Assembly: GCA_027924585.1 (NCBI GenBank)
Contig: BSBM01002098.1
Location: 7,415,001-7,479,000 of the forward strand
Length of the DNA stretch: 64,000 nucleotides
From: Larix kaempferi
Lineage: Eukaryota; Streptophyta; Pinopsida; Pinales; Pinaceae
Direction: 5' to 3'
A program made the position numbers and the translations under genes. The notes under the pieces are model-generated. The model saw nothing but the letters and a program-made list of their open reading frames with translations. It ran no database searches and was not told where the DNA came from. Below are positions 30,001-39,000 of the stretch, piece by piece (the stretch's first letter is position 1; each line of letters starts with the position of its first letter).

Positions 30001-33000
30001 TAATTTAATTGGGTAATGAATGAATTTGGCATATGCATGGCTATTTTTGCTAGTATTAATTTGTGCATAAGAATTTGAAATTTTATTGTTGTCAGAGGTG
30101 GATTCATCCTAACCATTTCTTATTAGAAGAAAAAATTTGCATGAAGTACCTCAATGGCCAAGGAAGGCATCTGCGTACACAGCAATCACCGAGCTCAGAG
30201 ATTAGCTCTTTGCTATTGGTTTGAAGATTGAAGATCAAGAATTAGTGCCTATTTCATTAAATGGTTTGTCTCCTGTTTGGGAAGCCTTTATTAGGCTGTG
30301 TGTGCTCGTTAGAAGCTACCAACTTATAATAAGCTTTGGTGCATCTTTGTTTCTGAAGAAACAAGGGGAGAAGCAGTGTCAACCCAAAGAAAAGAAGACT
30401 AACACCTTGCAATTTTGGGAAGGTAAGGAAAGGTGGAAATAAAAAGGGATTCGTAGAGGGTAAGGAGGAGACATCTTCTTCAGTTCATGGTACTAAGGAC
30501 CAGAGTCATGTGATGTGTTACAAGTGTCACAAGAAAGAGCACTTTGTTAATCAATGTCGAGAGAAGAGAAAAGGAAAAGGTAAGCCGCAGTAGAAGAAGT
30601 TTATAGGGAATGCAAATACTTTAGTTAGAGTGGATGAGTTGGCATCCAAGCTTGAAATCACCTTCTCTAAGGTTTCATAACTTTCTTCTAATAACACTTA
30701 TGGTGTTGGCTGGTATGTGGACAATGGACATCATGGCATATGACATTCGATGCAAAAATTTTCAGCAAGAACAAGTTGTGTGCATACAAGTGGAGTTGGG
30801 TGATGATGGTATATATCCAATCGCCGGAATTGACACCATCTCCTTCATGATGCCTTTGAGCAATGTTCTTTTTGTGTTGGAATTAACAAAGAATCTCCTT
30901 TCTGTCTCAGATACTATGATATGAAGTGTACAGTTGAGTTTATTGATTAGCAGCGCACCATAAATGATTGAAGCCGAGAAATTCCTTGGGTTTTGGCCAA
31001 AGGAGTGTGTGAAGTAGGCCTTTGTCGGATTCTTGGTGATACTACAAAACATGGGGACCTAGTGCATGATAATGGCAAGCTATGCAAGCTGTGGCACAAG
31101 CGTCTTCGTTACTTGCACTATAAAGCTCTTCCAATCTTGAAAGACATGTTGCATGGAATGCTAGATTTGAATGATTTGGGAGATCAATGTGCATGTTAGA
31201 ACCTTGTAGTTTTCTAGTAAACTGAACTTGTTGCAGTTTATAAGCCTACTTGGCAGTTTGGAGTTGACCAGGTCGACTTTCAGCATATGTAACTTGACTA
31301 TATGGGTGTTATGGACCAACTTATGTGGATGACTATGGGATGTGGTCCCATACTTGGGGGTATTGGAATAAACACCCAAACCTATATATATGAGAGGCTT
31401 TGCCTCATTTGTATCAAGTATCATGCAAGATGTGAATCAAGCATTTGTGAGCTTGTGTTGTGATCTTATCTTGTTTATAATGATTATTAGGCTATCAAGG
31501 ATACCCACAATGCACTTCTTGGTGTTCTTGTGTTCTTGGCTCTAGTGTTATGTTTTTATGCTAAGTTGTGGGTTAAGTTATGGCTGAGACATGTATCATG
31601 TGTGAAACTCTAACATGGTATCGGAGATGCATTTCTAGAGGAGTAAAACTGGTGTCCTATGCAACCTGATCTGATTTGTTTTTGGGTTTGACAATATGGT
31701 TGGACCAATCTTGTTTGTACTTTGTGATGCACTGAGCGTTGTTGTTGTGTGCCCTAGTTTTGTCAAGGTCTGGAGTTTGTATTCTGATCACATTGATCGA
31801 GCATCGATCCAAATTTGTTGTGATCACTGGCATTGCTATCTTGCCTTAGTTGGATTTGTGAAAAACACCTCTTATTTTCAGGGTGAATATTTGGCGTGAA
31901 TCTACCTAGAGTTTGAGAGATCGCTGATCAAAAGACGGCGATGTGAGTTGACTATAGCTTTGGGTGGTCAATTGATCATGCAAAGGCTAATTTCTGGCCA
32001 AGTTAGACAAAATGCCAGCAGTGAAGGGAATCCCTTGGTTGCTTCAGGATTTTTTGGTTGAATCAACAATAGTCCTACTGTTCAATCTGTCCATGCCCCC
32101 CATTACTAGATCTACTCTGTTGCAATTCACTTAACAGTTGTGTAAATTCTTCTTTTGTGCCCTAGCACAATTAATTTTGCAGATCTCCATTGGTGACCTT
32201 TGATAAAGATCTCCACACTACATGCATATATGATAAATTGTGCAATAAGCCAGAGTTCACAGGAGTCCAATAGATCAAGAATCTTGCTGAAGCCATATGC
32301 AACACCGTGTCCTAGTTGCTGGAAGATACAGATTGAAACATCTTGTTGCAAACAAAGATCAACTATGTGATAGCACTAAAATTGCTAAATGAGATTATAG
32401 TGTGGACACGTGGCCATCTAAAAACACTAAATAGTGAGTGTGGGCTGTATGGTTTGGAGATGCTGTCATTGTGATTCTTGTAGCAAAGGGCAAGAATAAT
32501 ACTGTGAGAAAGTCATTTGGACGTATGGCAGCATTGATGTTGATGTTTCTGTCACCTTTGGAGGTTAGTCATCCTTGATGACTTGTAACCAAAGCTTTGT
32601 ACTGAAGGTTCCTGAGAATCTGCCCTTAGGTGTCGCTGCACCATTATGGTAAAGGAAGCAAAAGTTTGGTTCGATGTCCAAGGATGGAAAACTGGGTTAC
32701 AGGATGTTACTTTCAGGATTGTATACTGTGGTATTTGTTACTTTGATCTACACCAAATTTGTAATGGATGGAAAGGTTCGAGAATCGAGATACCCAATGT
32801 TCCTGGACATGAATTAGTAGGCACATTGTTGAAGTTGGTTCAGAAGTGAAGAATTTTATGTTGGAAATCAAATTTCTACCTGGGCATAACTGTGCACATT
32901 TGCCCTATCCGTGCATCAGAAGTATTTTTGCATGCATCACTGCTTACTGAACAGATTTAAGAATTTAGGCTATTGTAGATTATGTTATGAAATGTTTAGC

Positions 33001-36000
33001 AGTTTTTCCCAGCGGAACTAAGTGCTATTGTTTTTGAGCTTCCATTTATGCTGTAGCAGTGTGATTTGGCCATTTTCTTTGTCCATCCTATAGTGGAATG
33101 TTTATGCTGGACCATCGACTGGCCTTATCTGGAAGACAGCTGATAGCATCAAATTGAGGGCAGCTTGCAGCAACTTTTCAATGCATTGGTGCGATCTTTG
33201 AATCTTGACCTGCACATTCAGATGAATGCCGTTGTAAATAGACTGACCCCATACAAATGTGTGGTGCTTTGGAGAAGGTATACACAAGAAAGTGTGCTTG
33301 ACATATTGTATGCCAAAACCATTTGATTGTGTACCCAAGTGACGTAGAGTCAATTCTGGCCATGTGTTTTCCAGTTGTTATGGATGGAGTGTTGGCTTTT
33401 GGGGTTACTCTATAGTGTTTACACCATGCATGTTGATGTGATGTGATGTGGAGTGCATGGTGTGATGCCTACCCTAGGTTGTATCTTAGTGGACATACAC
33501 ATTGGAGATAGCTTATTCATGGATTGTTGGGCCTTAACTTGATGCTTATGTGGTGCATTTCCTTAGAAGATCAGAATCCTATGTAGTACGTTAGCATTCT
33601 TCATGAGACATGTTATCACCCAGAAATCACTGTCTTGCAAAGGTAGCTGGAGTCTGGATAACTATAGGAAACAAGCCACAGCCACTTCACTTGATTTCTC
33701 TCACTTCGAAGTTAGTGCTTGCTAACTTCAAGAGGGTATCCCTAAGTGATCTAAGGAATCAACTGTGGGTCAAAGAGCGATTAGTAGTACCTTAAATCAA
33801 AATAAAGATTGCTGTTCTGTTTAAAATCTGCAATTAAATTAAGAAAACAGCAAACTGAAATTGACTTAAAATGATGAAAAAATGCACAGAAAATGCCTAA
33901 ATAAAGTGCAAAACAGAAATTACAGTAGACTGTAATGACTGTTTTTAATGCTTGAAATTACTAATTTAATAATGCTTTTGTATTTTTCTAACGTTTTTTA
34001 TGCTTTTCTAATTCAAACAAATCAAGAGTTCTTTTCCATTTAGGAAAACAACCTACCAGGACTCAACCTACCCAACATCGCAAAAATAGAGCAATGGAAC
34101 TTATTAACCTATTCCAGAACTTAGATCCCTCCTTTTTTTACTTTCTTCTTTTTTTAAATTTTAATGTAATTTAATTTTTATTCTGGAAATACATCAGACC
34201 TGCCATGATTGATTGACATCTTTGAATGATCAATACAACCATGTGGATAAGTGATTGATCCTATGGGAAATATCAACATAGTCAAGTCTCCAGTGAAGCC
34301 AATCATGAAGTCTACTGAGAGTCGAGATGAAAAGAAGTCCTCATATGCTTGATTGTCAAACAACCAAGTAAATGTGTAGACGGAAACTCAAAACGTGGTT
34401 GCTCACTAGTGAATAAGAAGAAAGTAGAAAAGCCAAAAAAATCCTGAATTGTCTCCTGAAATACCTCTACCATCCTCTTATGCCACATACTGTAGTCTGT
34501 ATTGGCATATTAGTACTTATTTTTGCTGCATTTCTGCTGATGTATCCCATATTCTTATGGTCTCCTTTTATTGCTGGTGGGAGTCTGGGACATTCCGTAT
34601 GATAAGAGTGATGAGATGATGTTACTATGATGCCATATTTATTGCTATACCATGTCAAATGATGATGATATGTTTATTGATGTTGTACTTCACTGCTACT
34701 GTATGATGTGATTGATTGTTTTGATGAGTATAGCTAGTAGTACCCGTCATAGGTTGATGAGGGTGAAGGGGTTTTGATTTACTTACATACCTACCATGAA
34801 CCAAGATGACTCTTGGCTTTGCAAGGACTACTCCTCCTTCTTCAGTTCCATCTCTGACCTTCTCCATATCATCCATATCACTTCACTTTGTATCTGGATC
34901 CCAATGGTTTGAAGTTGACCTGATTGACTCTTGCTCTCCCGCTTTGTGGATTTGTCACCCTTTGTGCTTATTGTTGTCTCTCCTATGTGTCTTTGGTTGT
35001 TGTGTTGTAGTGAATCCTCAATATAGATGATTTCAGGTAGATCCCCGTGGCCAGCTATCAATAGTCAAGAAGAACTACAAGTAGAGAATCCTAATGCAAA
35101 AGGTTCCTGCATATGCTCCCTGAGGTTGACTGTCATAATAAGGAAAGTCTAAAAATGAGTAATGCCTTCCCCTCAGATCCAAAGAAACTCCCTATGCTAT
35201 AAAAAATAAAATGGTTAACGGTTGGAGGAATAGATAATCCCTGTCAGGGCTATAGACATTTGACTGGCAGCAGGGCAAGGCCTATTTGCATGAAAGTGCT
35301 ATGGAAATTCTATTGAGGCTATGGACATTCGCTGGCAGCAGAGCTAAGGCCATTCTATCACTGATATCCAAAAGGTATAAATTATAAAACCAGGTCCAGT
35401 ATCCTTCAAATCGTTCATCCTGTGCAAAAAGAAAAGTGGAAAGAAAAAGAAAAAGAAATAAAGGAAAATTACTGCTGGGATCAACGGGAAAAGTACCTCA
35501 TAACACACTCCCTTCTGATAAGACAATTTATGTTATCTGCTACTTGCATGGTTTGTTAAACTATGAAGGAAACCTTGAATCCCTTATCTTGAGTCATTTA
35601 GTCAAACTGAGCCAGTTCACGTTCTAACCTTGTGTGTCACCCATCTCCACCCCAAAAAAGAACTAGTGCCTGTAAATGCTTTGATGTTAACATGGTTATG
35701 ATATGTTCCTAAATCATCAATCTGATGAGCTTATTGAAGATACTTAAATAGAAATCCCTAAAAATAGGAAATGACAGAAACTTGAGACTAATGGAGAACA
35801 AGCTCAGAGCAACAGGAAAACTAACACAACATAGGTTGAATACTTCCAATTATATATTTCAGGAATTGAGTGCAAGCTTATGCACACAGTCAACTCCACA
35901 AACCTCCGACCAAAGCACTAATCATGTTCACCTATTTAGCTACTTGAACTCCATTTCAACTATCTGAAAACCATGTTTGGTGGTATACCATAGTCATAAT

Positions 36001-39000
36001 GCATAATGAGTGTTTGGGAAACTTTACAATCCTTTTAGCACTAGGATCTCTTCTACAATGTTCCAATTTATAGAGACTGATCTACAATCTTATAACTGTA
36101 GTGAGTGCCATCATTTAATCGAATTCCATGTTAAAACACACTAGCCTTTACTAGAGCTCTCTCTTTCCTTCAACTTCTTAATCCTCTCCTTGTCCTCAGC
36201 AATCACACCTCGTTCTATTTGCCTATATGTCTCTTTGGGACTTTCTTAACTGTTCCCCATACTTGGACTCTCCTACTATGTACATACAGGTACCAGAGAT
36301 TTCTTCTTATTGAGCATTATCAACGTACACCAGTAGCAGTAGAAAGCATCCTTTGGTTGATAATTATAGATAATGGCAGGGCTAATTTCCTTGTATATAA
36401 GCACGTAAGTATCACTACTAAAAAATTGTTCAACATCAACCGCTTGCGCATGCCATTACGTAACTAGACCTGGTTCTGAATAACATTAAGAGAACATTTT
36501 CGAGATTAGAGTTCCATGTCAATATGATACATACATGAGATCTCTGCAAACATAAATTCGATTTATCCCTGCATAATATTTACCTCACAAAATTCAGTAA
36601 ACATTAGTTACACAACTTATTATACATCATATCTTCCCCGACAGAAACATGGAGGGCCTAATATTTTAACAGCATAGATAGTTATCACTGTCAAAATGCA
36701 AAATAATAGGGAGCACTGCGCTAAGGACCATTTGTAGTGATATCCCTGCAGACAGATGCAAACTACATCTTCACAAGGAAACCAAAGTTGGCAGGGAAAG
36801 CTGGAGGTAAGTGGCTTATAACTTTATAAGGGGGCAAACATGGAATATTGTGTATTGTGTTAACTTATGCTGTGGGATAGGGCACGACCGCAAATAATGA
36901 AGCATAATATATTGCTCTGATTCAAGGCCGATATTGTGTCTCACTTCTAAAAATTCACATTTTAGGCATCGTAGGGGAGAACCCAAAGAAAGCGAGATTT
37001 GACACTTGACCTTCATAAAATTCGATATGAAGGTAAGTATGAAGGATTACATGAAACTTACTGGGAGATTCAGATTTTCCAAGCACAAGTTAAGGTGCTT
37101 GATCAAAGGGATGGATATCATGAATTAAATTTTGCAGGAAGAAGTATTATGAACCCTTCTAGATGATGCACAGAGGTGGGATGAAACAGCATAAGAAGTT
37201 GGGATGTGGCTCATGGAAGAGAAAGAAACTTTAAATGTGGTTTGGGCAGAGCCAAGAAAGGCTAAAGCAGACCACTAACAACAAACTTTCCAGGAGAGAT
37301 TTTTGCTCCAGACTCCAGAGGGTCTGTTAATGGAGGAGAAAATGGCAGACCCAAGAAAGTCAAGGAGAATTAAGCAATTGAAATTCCTTTGTGCCGTTTA
37401 GCAAAATAAGGCAACAAACAAAATGTATGTTGGCAAGAACTGGGGAATTTTTTTTGAAAATAAGTACGTTGCTGTTATAGATTTGTTGAGGAGCTTGTTG
37501 AAAGTTGAGATTGAATGATCACTATCAGTTTCATAACTTGGAATAGACTGGAAAAATAAAGGGTGGATGCAGGAAAATACTAGCTGGATGTGAGAAGATC
37601 ACTGTCAGTCAGCTAATGTATGCCAAATGTGTAGCAACCATCCCATACCCTTAGAAGTTGCCTGTCAAGTAGCTCATATGTTATTTTGCAAGGTCTGTTT
37701 CTCTTACGAAATCCAGCTTGGATAGTGCCTTTTGGCTTGGTTATATTGGAAGTGGAGGTTGCTAGTTCGGTGTTTCTCTATGTAATTATGATGTAATGAA
37801 TTATAGTCAATGGTGTTTAAGGTCATGAGTATGGTTGTCTGCAGGGAGAAAATAGCTAGCACACACATCAGTGGTCACTGTGAATAGGAAGAACGTATAC
37901 CAGGGAGGTTGTATATATTTGAATCTTAATAGAAACTTTCCTTTCCACCAAAAAAAGCAACATACATAACTGTACCTACTGATAGCAAAGGACATATCTA
38001 ATGATTGATGACTAAATAATTCAACATTATTTTCATATTTAAGGATGCAATATAGTTACCACAATGTTACCCTCACATGATTGATAGGTAGAAACTCAGA
38101 TTACCAAGAAGAGTTTACGAATTTCATGTGCCACAGTTGTCATCTCTGTCCCGCCATTCGGGCAATCTGAATTACGATCATTATTGTCCTCCAAAATTGG
38201 ATAAAATGACATTGGAGTTGTGCATGTTACTCTACTACCTGTATGTAAATCAAAAAGCTCTCATCAAGTTGCTAAAGGCCTAAATAGCACTAACAACATG
38301 CGAGGAAAGAAATTCCACTTTTCAAAAAAAATTGACAAGCTGTTTCCTATATGGGAAACAAGCCCTGCCCCATGCTAGGAGTATTACAATTGAATTAAGT
38401 GGGCTTACAAACATTTCATAAAGATCCTTTTGGCTAAGAAGTTGTTGACAAGGTATCTATTTGCCCAATTCATACGAGACTTGCACCTCACCCCAAAGAC
38501 ATAAAAAGGCCTGCTTGCACACAAAAAAATTGACAAGCTGTTTCCTATTTGGGAAACAAGCCCTGCCCCATGCTACTAGGAGTATTACAATTGAATTTAG
38601 TGGGCTTACAAACACTTTATAAAGATCCTTTTGGCTAAGAAGTTGTCGATGCGTATCTATTCGCACAATTCATCCAAGTTCATCCAAGGCTTGCACCTCA
38701 CCCAACGACATAAAAAGGCCTGCTTGCACAGACGAGACAGCTTGCCAGGAGAAAAACGTGTCTATGGAGGATGGATTTGAACCTTGATGGGTATGAAACA
38801 CCTGATTTTACCAACTAACTAACCAAGACTCCATTGGCAATTTGCAATTTGAACCACCAGGTAAGAACATTCATTATTTTTTAGAGGCATGGGACTCAAA
38901 TTATATTCAATGCGCCCGGATTTATACAGTTCTGCGCTAGTGTCCATATTCAATGCACAATTACACACGCACAGAGTTATATATCACCCCACCCCCACCA

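Larger units (their letters stand above)
3941..38104 (-). other. Intron 3 of the serine hydrolase, 34,164 bp
   Basis: It is bounded by donor TTG|GTAATC at 38104 and acceptor TTAATTAG at 3941. The protein block VAHEIRKLFL (exon 3) continues directly into VSDN (exon 4), as in relatives where HEIRKLF.VSDN is contiguous, so no exon is missing between them. The intron holds LINE, Copia and other LTR remains, a VPS9 fragment and a CAD pseudogene, which are annotated separately. Confidence 0.75.

Noticed and set aside
37807-37860. Minus-strand CTCCCTGCAG|ACAAC considered as an acceptor before an SDN-like exon.
   Set aside because: The frame reads ADNHTHDL and soon stops, whereas the exon at 3873-3940 fits phase and family completely.
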